A DNA stretch of 64,000 nucleotides, taken from assembly GCF_023284045.1 (NCBI RefSeq), contig NZ_JAKIKQ010000008.1:105334-169333 (forward strand). Direction: 5' to 3'. A program made the translations under genes and the position numbers. The notes below the pieces were generated by a model that saw only the letters and a list, made by a program, of their open reading frames with translations, searched no databases and had not been told where the DNA came from. How positions within the stretch are numbered: position 1 is the stretch's first letter; every line of letters starts with the position of its first letter. The DNA is from Shewanella kaireitica (lineage in GTDB: Bacteria > Pseudomonadota > Gammaproteobacteria > Enterobacterales > Shewanellaceae). Positions 1-8,037 of this stretch are shown here, piece after piece.

Positions 1-161
1 GATAATCCAGCGAAGCCTGAACCTACCACTAAGGTGTCGACAGTTTCTGTCCAGTTAATTTCGCCACATGTTTTTGCTTGAACCGTACCCGGTAATGTTG
101 CAGCTACGGTGCCAACTGCAGCACCCGCTGTTAATTTCAAAAAGTGTCTTCTGCCTTGCAT
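1..161 (-). CDS. Tat-exported FAD-dependent reductase, N-terminus only (partial)
   Basis: Only the first 53 codons are inside the window; the gene runs off the left edge. The start ATG (159-161) has a good ribosome site, GAGGA, about 8 nt upstream. The protein opens with a twin-arginine signal (GRRHFLKL) and an Ala-rich stretch, then reaches a dinucleotide-binding Rossmann start (VDTLVVGSGFAGL), which is typical of the periplasmic fumarate reductase/urocanate reductase flavoprotein family. The N-terminus resembles the flavoprotein at 4258-5760. The gene is divergent from the TetR-like regulator at 497, which suggests that regulator controls it. The substrate cannot be judged because the catalytic domain is missing from the window. 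Confidence 0.8.
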   Translation of the reverse strand, partial: MQGRRHFLKLTAGAAVGTVAATLPGTVQAKTCGEINWTETVDTLVVGSGFAGL

Positions 162-496
162 TCTTAAATCCTCTGAATGGGAATGAGGTAACGATAAACG
201 CAAGTTCGGCTGCTAAAGGTGAACTAAGTCACGTGATTTTTTCAGCGACAAATTTATTCGTGAGGCCGATCTCGAAGATCTTTTCTCTAAGTAAAAATGA
301 TTCGCGAGTTACGGCGGAAAATGTGACAGGATTTTATACTGAGTTAATAGTTTGAGTTGGAATGTTTGTTTGAGGTAACTCACAAAGCCTACTAATAAAG
401 TAGTATTAGCGTGATGTTAATCTCGATTAGCGACGCCTCAACTAAACCAACAATTATTAACAGCGCATAATTAGCACAAATTAATAATAAGGCTTA

Positions 497-1291
497 ATGA
501 TGAAATGCCCGGCTGAAGCACTACCTATGCTGCGTTGTAATCAAATACTCGATGCTGCAGAGCTGCTAATAGAGTCACAAGGAATAGTGTCATTTAAGTT
601 TTCTCAACTGGCGAAAGAGGTCGGTTGTTCGACGGGGACCTTATACAAATTCTTTGAGCGTAAAGAGGATGTATTAGTATGTCTGTTTTTACGCAGTGCA
701 ACAGGTAACCATCTGCCAAGCTTTGTCAACAAGCATCCAGAATTGACGGCACAAGAAAAGGTGTTACTACCGATTTTATTTACCTTCGAAACGATTAAGC
801 GCAGTAAGAGCTTTTTCACGTTGCGCTCTGTGTCAGTTAACACCATGGTGTGGCAGCTCGCGAGTGATGAAAAAGTAGAGCGCTTTAAAAAGCGTATTGA
901 TGCTTTTTGGAGCTGGTTTACAAAGTCTTTATATGAAGCGGTAGAAAATGGAGAGCTAGAAGCGACTCCTTTGCAAATTAAAGAGTTAGTTCAGGGGATT
1001 ACATTTTACCTGACAGGCTCTTTGACTCAATTTGAGAGTCAGCTTATTGCACCTGAGTACCTGGGGAACCGCCGCGAAACCTGTTACCGCCATTTAGCAA
1101 GGTTGATGGGGCAGTACAAATGGCGCAAACCGTTAACGCCAGAATTGTTTGACTCATTGGAGCAAAGAAGCTCAGACTTTTTTGATAAGCATTATCGCGA
1201 CCATATGACCTGTGCTGCTTGCAGTGCCTTATGTGCTGCTAACAATGATGTGAGCTCTGCGTGCTCTCGTCTACAGGCTATTGCACGTTAG
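497..1291 (+). CDS. TetR-family regulator with Cys-rich C-terminal tail
   Basis: A DNA-binding regulator of 264 residues, longer than the roughly 200 usual for TetR. The N-terminal helix-turn-helix is clear at about residues 15-60 (FSQLAKEVGCSTGTLYKFF, then KEDVLV). The last 35 residues contain CAACSALC and a further Cys, an unusual cluster that could bind metal, heme or sense redox. It is a paralogue of the regulator at 5943; the two share most of the HTH and the motif WQLAS. It lies between the partial flavoprotein gene (divergent) and the porin end of the reductase operon (convergent). Two in-frame ATGs open the gene; the second (500) sits better behind AAGG. The ligand is unknown. Confidence 0.85.
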   Translation: MMKCPAEALPMLRCNQILDAAELLIESQGIVSFKFSQLAKEVGCSTGTLYKFFERKEDVLVCLFLRSATGNHLPSFVNKHPELTAQEKVLLPILFTFETIKRSKSFFTLRSVSVNTMVWQLASDEKVERFKKRIDAFWSWFTKSLYEAVENGELEATPLQIKELVQGITFYLTGSLTQFESQLIAPEYLGNRRETCYRHLARLMGQYKWRKPLTPELFDSLEQRSSDFFDKHYRDHMTCAACSALCAANNDVSSACSRLQAIAR

Positions 1292-1292
1292 G

Positions 1293-1318
1293 AAAAAAAG
1301 CCCTCAACCTAGAGGGCT
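1293..1318 (-). terminator. Intrinsic terminator of the reductase operon
   Basis: A 7-bp stem (AGCCCTC/GAGGGCT, 1299-1305 with 1312-1318) has a run of A on its left on the plus strand, which is a U-tract for minus-strand transcription. It lies 122 nt past the porin stop. Confidence 0.7.
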
Positions 1319-1439
1319 GGATCGAAATTAGATGGTGTCGAATAGTGATGTTTGAGGTGTTGCTGTCGATCCTAAAATTGAAGCCCATAGTCATTGTATA
1401 TTGGGAGCAATGACCATGAGCTGCAGGGGAACTGAATGG

Positions 1440-2576
1440 CTAGAAGTAGTAACCAAAGTTAATGTTGACTCGCTTATCCCAGTCATTGCCCATTTCAGGC
1501 AAGCCAACGTGATCGTTGTTAGCCGTTGAGAAGGTCATGTTCTTACCCATGATAAAGTCGATCATAGTGTAAGTTGGGCCCGCGGCAATGGCACAGCCAG
1601 TGACGTTTTGCATGCTGTTGTCGTAATCATCGTCATCAACATCTGGCGTCATTAAACCAAAATCGTTGTAGCACTTAACGCTGCCCCAATCGGTATCAAA
1701 GGTTTTAGCGATATTGGCGCTATATGATTGCCCTTTAGACGCAATCTCATACTGCCAGCTAACCACTGATACGCCGATTTTATTTGGGTCGTCAGCATCT
1801 GCGGCATCGTATTCATACTGTATCGCTTGTAGCTGCAGGTTCCAGCCGTTAAAGCTTGAGTCTAAGTGCAGAGCGACGGCATAACGATCGCCATTGTTGC
1901 CCGTTTTATTGTTGTAGATCTGGCCAAATTGCGCCGAGCCACCCAAGGTTGTTGAGCCACCATTGTGTTCGATGGTATAAGTTTGTCGAACGTTAACTTG
2001 GTTGGTTTCTTCGTTGTTGTACTCAGTACCATTAATGGTGCCTGTGTACAGATCGGTCGCGTAACGCTTGTTCTCTGTCGGGCCATATTCAGCATTTTTG
2101 TAGAAAGCCAAATCTGTGTGCCAGCCATTACTTTCATAGATAGCTTTAACACCAACATCATGGTCATCTTCAAAGCCTAGATAGTAGGGCAGACCAAACC
2201 AGAAACTGTTGGAGATAAATTCAGGGTTACCAAAAGGCACCTTGTTAATACCAAATTGCAGTTGCCACTCAGGGTTAAAATCGTAGATGCCATAGCCGTA
2301 CTTTATATAATTAGTATCTGAGGTAAAGCGGTACTCTGCGGCCAAGCCCCAGTCGCCTTTTTTACCGTTAAACTTAATCGCTGCCATGTCAAAGGTGAGA
2401 TCGCCACCTTTATCTTTTGAGGCTTCGCTGTAGTCTTTGTAGCCGTAGTTAACCCTCACAGCGCCGCCAATATTGATGCCATCTTCTTGCTGTTCTGCAA
2501 ATGCAGTTGAGCTAGAAAGTGCGATCGCTGCCGCGACCAGCGACAGTACAAATCTATTGCTCTTATTCATCATCAT
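1440..2576 (-). CDS. Outer-membrane porin-like beta-barrel protein
   Basis: A 378-residue protein with a classic signal peptide (through AFA|EQQ) and alternating aromatic/polar strands typical of a beta-barrel. It ends in GYYF, a C-terminal aromatic typical of outer membrane proteins. It is the last gene of the minus-strand operon that starts with the flavoprotein at 5760, so it probably brings the operon's substrate through the outer membrane. Three ATG codons in a row open the gene, so the exact start is open by one or two residues. I do not recognise a named family with certainty; phosphate/DcaP-like porins are the nearest in style. Confidence 0.7.
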   Translation of the reverse strand: MMMNKSNRFVLSLVAAAIALSSSTAFAEQQEDGINIGGAVRVNYGYKDYSEASKDKGGDLTFDMAAIKFNGKKGDWGLAAEYRFTSDTNYIKYGYGIYDFNPEWQLQFGINKVPFGNPEFISNSFWFGLPYYLGFEDDHDVGVKAIYESNGWHTDLAFYKNAEYGPTENKRYATDLYTGTINGTEYNNEETNQVNVRQTYTIEHNGGSTTLGGSAQFGQIYNNKTGNNGDRYAVALHLDSSFNGWNLQLQAIQYEYDAADADDPNKIGVSVVSWQYEIASKGQSYSANIAKTFDTDWGSVKCYNDFGLMTPDVDDDDYDNSMQNVTGCAIAAGPTYTMIDFIMGKNMTFSTANNDHVGLPEMGNDWDKRVNINFGYYF

Positions 2577-2603
2577 TCCTTGTTTATCTTATCCGTTGGC
2601 TGT

Positions 2604-3065
2604 TTAGTGGCTGTGATCATTTTCTTCGGCAGTATTGATCTTCACCGGATAAGGGATAGTCTCTATACCGCTTAAGTGGTAACCCGTTTTAGCGAAGCCA
2701 GCCTGAGCACTTTTTACGTTCAAAATACCTGTCACATACATAGGCTGCTCGAGATCAGGTATTGCGATAGGGACATCAAAAGAAACATGGATCAGCTGAT
2801 TAGGCGGAGATGGTGGCTTATGAAAACAGGCGCCTTGTTGCGGTGTTAACAGGAAGTTCTTTACGTAACCGCTATTTTTGCCATCAAGCGGTACGATAAA
2901 ACCGGGAATAACCACCTTCTTGCCATCAAGGGCTAAGTTAACGTTGGTCTCAACCGGTAAGTCTGCCGCGCCAGGTGCTAAGTTGTGCCAGAGAATCGAT
3001 ACTGGCTCTTCTGCAAAAAGAGATGAGCTAAACAGTAAGCTAAATGCCAGAATAAGATTTTTCAT
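2604..3065 (-). CDS. Exported DUF3299-type protein
   Basis: A 153-residue protein with a signal peptide (cleavage near LFA|EEP). The core (GKKVVIPGFIVPLD, then LLTPQQGACFHKPPSPPNQ) matches the pattern of the DUF3299 family, whose members are small periplasmic proteins of unknown function, often beside membrane or metal systems. A single Cys followed by His (ACFHKPP) and a His/Glu/Asp tail (EENDHSH) could bind a metal. It sits 27 nt before the porin and 57 nt after the cupin. Its biochemical role is unknown. Confidence 0.65.
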   Translation of the reverse strand: MKNLILAFSLLFSSSLFAEEPVSILWHNLAPGAADLPVETNVNLALDGKKVVIPGFIVPLDGKNSGYVKNFLLTPQQGACFHKPPSPPNQLIHVSFDVPIAIPDLEQPMYVTGILNVKSAQAGFAKTGYHLSGIETIPYPVKINTAEENDHSH

Positions 3066-3122
3066 ATTTTTTAATAGGGCCGATTAAACTCGGCCCTATA
3101 CTCTTGTTGATTTTAAATTGGA

Positions 3123-3866
3123 CTACTTGGCTTTTTGAACAACATCCCAGCCGTAACCACCATTACCTGAGCGCACAAGCTTAGAGTTGGTGTATGGGAT
3201 AAAGTCGAACATTAGCTGCTCACCTGGACCTACATCTTGTGGCCACTGGTACTTAAAGGTTGAGAACTTACCGTCAAGTGGGAACCAGTACATGTAGATC
3301 AGATCTTGATCGTCATAGGTGTTTGGTGTGTAGTGCATTGCTTTACTTGGGATCTCAATGTAGTCACCAGGTCCAAATGGTTGCATACGTTCCTGTGCCC
3401 AAGTTAGACCTTGACCACTTAAACCGTAGTAACACTCCATTTCACGATGGTAGTGAGGCGCCGCAGTGCCTGGGGCGACTCGTACTAGGCCGATAACAGT
3501 TGGTTCGTCATTTAGCTCTTTCCAGCACATGCCTACTTCAGTAGCACTAGCGCCGCCTTCTGGACAAGGGATAAGGTTGCTTGGGTCATCTACGCGCCAA
3601 GTTAACCAGCCCGATTCGTTAGCGCCTTTACCGCCATGGTCATTAGACTTGATGTTATAGATATCTTTTTCACCTGATTGCAGCTCCTTCAGGTAAGCCA
3701 TTGCTTGCTCTTGCTTACACACCATAGGCATGACTTTGGTCGGTGCATTAATGGTCGACAAGGTTGGCTTTTCATTGTGCCAAGGCTTATCTGCTGGCTT
3801 ATCACCGGCTACAGCACAACTTGTAACAAGAATGGCTGACATCGCGAGTAGTTTTTTCATCATCAT
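3123..3866 (-). CDS. Exported cupin with DMSP-lyase-like active-site spacing
   Basis: A 247-residue protein with a signal peptide (about residues 1-20). A single cupin barrel lies at about 120-225. Cupin motif 1 holds H138, H140, E144 and Y146 (HYHREMECY); motif 2 holds H178 (EIPSKAMHY). The H-x-H-x3-E-x-Y pattern, with the next His 38 residues after H140, is the spacing I recall for metal-dependent DMSP lyases of the DddQ/DddK type, where the tyrosine is catalytic. A signal peptide would make it periplasmic, like DddY, although it is much shorter than DddY. Its neighbours are a flavoprotein reductase and a cytochrome, which would suit reduction of a released acrylate-like product. Alternatives are another lyase, an isomerase or a non-enzymatic binding protein. 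Confidence 0.6.
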   Translation of the reverse strand: MMMKKLLAMSAILVTSCAVAGDKPADKPWHNEKPTLSTINAPTKVMPMVCKQEQAMAYLKELQSGEKDIYNIKSNDHGGKGANESGWLTWRVDDPSNLIPCPEGGASATEVGMCWKELNDEPTVIGLVRVAPGTAAPHYHREMECYYGLSGQGLTWAQERMQPFGPGDYIEIPSKAMHYTPNTYDDQDLIYMYWFPLDGKFSTFKYQWPQDVGPGEQLMFDFIPYTNSKLVRSGNGGYGWDVVQKAK

Positions 3867-3892
3867 CTTCCTTTATATATGTAGTTTTATGT

Positions 3893-4246
3893 TTATTGCT
3901 TAAATTTTGGGAAATCAAAGTTGTGGCAATCCATGCAAATGGCCTGCTTAGGTGTATGCTCTCCGTGGCATTCCATGCACGGCGCTTCTTGGCCGTAATG
4001 CATGCTGTCATGAGGGTTTTGTCTTGCTTCATGACCTTCACGTTTTGTTTGCTCTGCCAATTCGCTCATGTCGTGGCATTGCAGACATGAATCGTCTGAT
4101 GGAAAAGCTTTCATGCCCTGGTCGTGACAGGTTTTACAACCTGAGTCGTAAACCATTTCGTGATAATCGCGCTGATCGCGAGCTTGTGCTGAAACGGCAA
4201 TGCAACCACCAAGAATGAGTGCAAGTAATGTGTTAACTGTCTTCAT
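3893..4246 (-). CDS. Small periplasmic tetraheme cytochrome c
   Basis: A 117-residue protein with a signal peptide (MKTVNTLLALILGG to AQA). Four CxxCH heme sites are visible: CKTCH, CLQCH, CMECH and CMDCH. Size and heme number match the heme domain of Shewanella flavocytochrome c fumarate reductase, but here it is encoded apart from the flavin subunit, as in the two-subunit methacrylate reductase type. It starts 11 nt after the flavoprotein stop, so the two are surely co-transcribed. I start at the ATG at 4246 because it begins the signal peptide; an upstream in-frame start would overlap the flavoprotein. It probably passes electrons from the quinol pool (through CymA-like donors) to the flavoprotein. 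Confidence 0.88.
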   Translation of the reverse strand: MKTVNTLLALILGGCIAVSAQARDQRDYHEMVYDSGCKTCHDQGMKAFPSDDSCLQCHDMSELAEQTKREGHEARQNPHDSMHYGQEAPCMECHGEHTPKQAICMDCHNFDFPKFKQ

Positions 4247-4257
4247 GGTAATTTTCC

Positions 4258-5760
4258 TTATGCCTTCATCATTGAACGAGCAGCGGTTACGCCAAATGCC
4301 ATACACTCAGGTGTTGAACAACCACCGAGTCGGCTCACGCCATGTACGCCACCGGATACTTCACCTGCGGCATAAAGTCCTGGAATGCTCTGTCCTGTTT
4401 TTGCAGCAATCACTTCTGCTTTGGCATTAATTTGGATACCGCCTTGGCAGTAATGTACTTTTGGCCATAAACGCTGCACGATGAATGGTGCAGTGAGGTA
4501 GATACCTGTGCTCATGTTCATGCGCTTTCCGAACTGGGGGTCTTCGCCAGATTTAACGTATAAATTCCAATCATCAATTTGCTTTTTAAGCGCTTTTTTA
4601 GGCAAGTCGAAGTGCTTAGCAATTGCATCTACACTGTCAAACTCCCAAGCAACGTTGTATTTCAATACATTAGCCATCGATGGGTCTTTCATCGCTTCAT
4701 GTTTAGGTGCGATGAGGAGTGCTGGATTAGGGTTACCGTCTTTATCGCGGCGCTGTACTTCTAAGTCGGCGCGTGTTTTACGATCAGCCGTTTCGTTCAT
4801 GAAGCGCTGACCGGTGTTACGGTCGATAGCGATAGAGTGAGGGAAGTTGTACAGTGAGAAGCCAGCGCCGTAGCCAAAGCCACCTTCATCAGGAGATGCC
4901 CATGGGCCAGACTGAATAAAGCTCAAATGCACCGGCATAGCACCTTCTGCAAGCATGGCGATAAGGCCATCACCTGTGGCGCCACGCGCGTTAGTGCAAC
5001 CCACTTCATTGCCAAGGTTTGGATCAAGTGCTTGGCGGAAACTGACGTTGGCACCAAAACCACCGGTTGCAATCAACACACCCTTTTCAGCTTTAACATT
5101 GATTAGTTCGCCAGAGTTTTCATGACCGAAGTGGTAACCGCGTCGCACTTGGATCCCCAGTACAGTACCGTCTTTAGCTGTGATTAAATGCTCGAACTTA
5201 TGGCGGATTTTGGTTTTGACGCCGTAACTACGTGCAGTTTTGAGCATCGGGCGAATAAAACCTGCGCCGCTGCGCTCAACCACTTGATGGCTACGGGTGG
5301 CGCTGGTACCGCCAGTGTTGATGATATGGTCGCGATAGATACAACCGCAGTCTTTGGTCAGTTGGTAGATGTACGGACCAAGCTCGGCGCTGTGTCTTAG
5401 TAGTTCCTCGCTGGCATAGCCGCGACCCGATTTAAGTTGATCTTGCACCATCAGTTCGGCGCTATCTTCAATGCCGAGCTGTTTTTGTAGGTCTGTATTG
5501 GCGAAACAAGCTTGGCCAGCATTGAGTGTGCTATTGCCACCATATACACCTAATTTCTCAAAAATGACGATATCTTTGGCACCTAATTTGCCCGCTTCAA
5601 CAGCAGCAGCTAAGCCGGCAAAACCAGAGCCTACGATAACGATTTCATGCTTTTCATCCCATTCAACATCAGATGAATTAGCACTTACGGCTAGTGGTGA
5701 AAGTGCGCCAACGGCGGCAGCTCCAGCGCCAAACTTTAAAAATGAACGTCTTGTTTGCAT
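4258..5760 (-). CDS. Tat-exported flavoprotein enoate reductase (fumarate/urocanate reductase family)
   Basis: A 500-residue protein with a twin-arginine signal (TRRSFLKF, residues 3-10) and an FAD Rossmann motif (VGSGFAGLAAA). The FAD_binding_2 fold is complete. Aligning by eye to Shewanella Fcc3, the residues for hydride and proton transfer are kept: R327 (Arg402), H436 (His504) and R477 (Arg544). The region holding Fcc3 His365, Thr377 and Glu378, which hold one fumarate carboxylate, is different here (QSGPWASPDE and a Tyr/Phe-rich stretch). That argues against fumarate and for another unsaturated acid. There is no fused heme domain; the next gene supplies the hemes. It is the first gene of the operon and divergent from the TetR-like gene at 5943. 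Confidence 0.85.
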   Translation of the reverse strand: MQTRRSFLKFGAGAAAVGALSPLAVSANSSDVEWDEKHEIVIVGSGFAGLAAAVEAGKLGAKDIVIFEKLGVYGGNSTLNAGQACFANTDLQKQLGIEDSAELMVQDQLKSGRGYASEELLRHSAELGPYIYQLTKDCGCIYRDHIINTGGTSATRSHQVVERSGAGFIRPMLKTARSYGVKTKIRHKFEHLITAKDGTVLGIQVRRGYHFGHENSGELINVKAEKGVLIATGGFGANVSFRQALDPNLGNEVGCTNARGATGDGLIAMLAEGAMPVHLSFIQSGPWASPDEGGFGYGAGFSLYNFPHSIAIDRNTGQRFMNETADRKTRADLEVQRRDKDGNPNPALLIAPKHEAMKDPSMANVLKYNVAWEFDSVDAIAKHFDLPKKALKKQIDDWNLYVKSGEDPQFGKRMNMSTGIYLTAPFIVQRLWPKVHYCQGGIQINAKAEVIAAKTGQSIPGLYAAGEVSGGVHGVSRLGGCSTPECMAFGVTAARSMMKA

Positions 5761-5942
5761 ATTGTTATCTCCAATTAACTTGGGGTTACAATATGCTTCT
5801 GCTTGTCATTCAATTATGCGCGAAATCACACTTTGTATCGGACGAGAAAGTTTTTTGTGGTGCTGTTCAAGAAAATGTTTCTTTTATGTATCTAAATTAA
5901 GCTAACCCCATAAAATGGAATTAGTTTTATATTAAGCTAGGT

Positions 5943-6716
5943 ATGAATATGCAATGTCCAAATAACCATGCAGATGCGATTCGTTGTAATCAATTGTTAG
6001 ATGTTGCTGAGGAACTTATTGATAATCAAGGGGTTGTGTCTTTTAGGTTTGCTCAGATAGCAAAAGGTGCAGGCTGTTCAACAAATACTTTGTATAAATA
6101 CTTTGAATCAAAAGAAGATGTACTAGTTTGTCTTTTTTTACGAAATACAACATCTAGTCAAATACCTATTTTTATAAAAGAAAATCCAGACTTAACTATT
6201 AATGAACGTTCAGTTCTTGCCGTTCTATTTACGTTTGAAGTTGTGAAAAGAAGCCCAATATTTAATATTTTGAGAGTTGTATCTATAAATAGTATGTTTT
6301 GGCAATTAGCTAGTTCAGATAAAATTGAAATATTAAGAAACAGAGTGAATTTATTTTGGAGTCGCATTAAGAGGCCACTAGAAGATGCAGTCATCAGTGG
6401 TGATTTAACAGCGACGGATACCGATATAAGAGACTTAAGCCAGGCATTGTATTTCTTTCTAGCGGGTGCAACCTCTTCTTTTGAGAGTAAGTTGATGGAT
6501 GAGCAGTATTTTACTAGCGAAGATGTACTGGCTTATCGTCATGTCAGTCGCTTAATGAATCACTATCAGTGGCGTAAGCCTATTACCCAAGAGATGATGC
6601 AAGGCTTGAGTAAAAGAATTTGTGCTTTCCTAGATAAAGGCTCAGGAAAAATTCGAAGTTGTGATACCTGCTTAGCGATTGGAAAACTGAATGATTGTCG
6701 TCAGTCTGCGATATGA
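5943..6716 (+). CDS. TetR-family regulator, paralogue of the 497-1291 gene
   Basis: A 257-residue regulator with an N-terminal helix-turn-helix (FAQIAKGAGCSTNTLYKYF then KEDVLV). It matches the regulator at 497 along its whole length and also ends in a Cys-containing tail (CDTC then C ten residues later). It is divergent from the flavoprotein operon, so it is the probable local regulator. The first half of the gene is noticeably richer in A/T than its neighbours. A 9-bp direct repeat (ATTAAGCTA at 5896 and 5931) lies just upstream and could be an operator. The ribosome site is weak; an ATG two codons in (5949) is possible. Confidence 0.85.
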   Translation: MNMQCPNNHADAIRCNQLLDVAEELIDNQGVVSFRFAQIAKGAGCSTNTLYKYFESKEDVLVCLFLRNTTSSQIPIFIKENPDLTINERSVLAVLFTFEVVKRSPIFNILRVVSINSMFWQLASSDKIEILRNRVNLFWSRIKRPLEDAVISGDLTATDTDIRDLSQALYFFLAGATSSFESKLMDEQYFTSEDVLAYRHVSRLMNHYQWRKPITQEMMQGLSKRICAFLDKGSGKIRSCDTCLAIGKLNDCRQSAI

Positions 6717-6872
6717 ATAGGAGTAAGCTGGTAGGGTCGTCAATTTCAATGAAATTTGGCTATAGTTTGAATGGCATTTTGGGACTGAAATTATTGATGC
6801 TAACCCGCGTTTCACTTGACTTTTTTGTGACCACTGCATAGGCTGCTCAGTCAGTATTCAAGGTGGTATGCA

Positions 6873-7961
6873 ATGCAAATAAACTATAATTTAAAACCTG
6901 CGTCAGAGCGCCGTACAGAGCAGTTCAAACCGACCACAAATGTTGGCTTTGGTAACCTCAGAACTGACCATATGTTTTTGATGGATTACCGTGATGGGCA
7001 ATGGTGTGATCCTAGAGTGGTACCTTATGGTCCATTTGAAGTGGCACCGGGTGCAATTGCGTTGCATTACGGTCAATCAGTGTTTGAAGGTGCTAAAGCC
7101 TTTCAGCATGAAAATGGCGAAATCTATACCTTCCGAATTGATAAAAATGCCGAGCGTTTAAACCGCTCTGCAGACATTATCTGTATTCCTGCAATACCTG
7201 AAGCATTGCAAATTGAAGCTATAAACGCACTGATTGATGTTGACCGTTTATGGTTTCCGATGCAGGAAGATGCCTGCCTCTATATTCGTCCATTTGTGTT
7301 TGCTACTGAAGATAGATTATCTGTGAGCCCAAGTGAGCAGTATACTTTTTGTGTGATGCTCAGTCCAAGTGGCCCTTACTATACTGATGGCTTCGATAAG
7401 GCGATTCGTCTGCTGATCAGCGAACGCTTCCACCGCGCAGTATCGGGTGGCACTGGTGCATCAAAAGCAGCGGGTAACTATGCCGCCTCGCTTAAGGCGG
7501 GTAAAGCAGCGGCAGAGTATGGCGCAGCGCAAGTACTTTATTTAGATGCTAATAACAAGCAGATTGAGGAAGTGGGTGCGATGAACCACTTCCATGTGCT
7601 TAAAGACGGCAGCATTATTATCCCTAAGTTTACTGACACCATTTTGAAGTCGATTACCTCACAATCCATTCTCGATTTAGGTGAGCTGCTAGGCTGTGAA
7701 GTTCGCCAAGAAACGGTGATGTTAGACAAATTTATTGCTGATATAGAATCTGGTGAAATTATTGAAGCGGGTGGCTTTGGTACTGCGGCAGTGGTATCGC
7801 CAGTAGGTTCATATATCTTTGAAGATAATCGTGTGGTTACGGTCGGTGATGGCAATGTAGGCGAGCATACCAAGCGCATTTATAAAGTCTTGACTGAAAT
7901 CCAGAAAGGTCACATTGCTGGGCCTGATGGTTGGGTTAAATTGGTAGAACGTCGAATTTAG
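6873..7961 (+). CDS. Branched-chain amino acid aminotransferase, long (BCAT2-like) type
   Basis: A fold-type IV PLP aminotransferase of 362 residues, which transfers the amino group between glutamate and branched-chain 2-oxo acids. The PLP lysine is K198 in GASKAAGNYAASLKAG. The N-terminal extension and total length match the long form found in eukaryotes and many bacteria, not the 309-residue IlvE encoded at 23588 in the same window. The gene stands alone between its own promoter region and a strong bidirectional terminator. It may serve degradation or a side reaction while the operon copy serves synthesis; that division is inference. Confidence 0.88.
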   Translation: MQINYNLKPASERRTEQFKPTTNVGFGNLRTDHMFLMDYRDGQWCDPRVVPYGPFEVAPGAIALHYGQSVFEGAKAFQHENGEIYTFRIDKNAERLNRSADIICIPAIPEALQIEAINALIDVDRLWFPMQEDACLYIRPFVFATEDRLSVSPSEQYTFCVMLSPSGPYYTDGFDKAIRLLISERFHRAVSGGTGASKAAGNYAASLKAGKAAAEYGAAQVLYLDANNKQIEEVGAMNHFHVLKDGSIIIPKFTDTILKSITSQSILDLGELLGCEVRQETVMLDKFIADIESGEIIEAGGFGTAAVVSPVGSYIFEDNRVVTVGDGNVGEHTKRIYKVLTEIQKGHIAGPDGWVKLVERRI

Positions 7962-7974
7962 CACGATGGCTGAT

Positions 7975-8013
7975 AGCATAAAAAAGCTCCTAGTTAGGAG
8001 CTTTTTTTATGCT
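7975..8013. terminator. Bidirectional intrinsic terminator
   Basis: Near-perfect stem of 18 bp (AGCATAAAAAAGCTCCTA and its complement) with A-run and T-run on opposite sides. It ends both the aminotransferase (plus) and the lipoprotein gene (minus). Confidence 0.92.
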
Positions 8014-8037
8014 TTATAGAAGCTTCTGGCGGTATTT

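Noticed and set aside
68..355. Plus-strand reading frame of 95 codons
   Set aside because: It is antisense to the N-terminus of the partial flavoprotein and runs into its promoter region; composition is not protein-like.
4258..5760. Calling the flavoprotein a fumarate reductase
   Set aside because: The family match is strong, but the residues that hold the second carboxylate of fumarate are not conserved and no fused heme domain is present.
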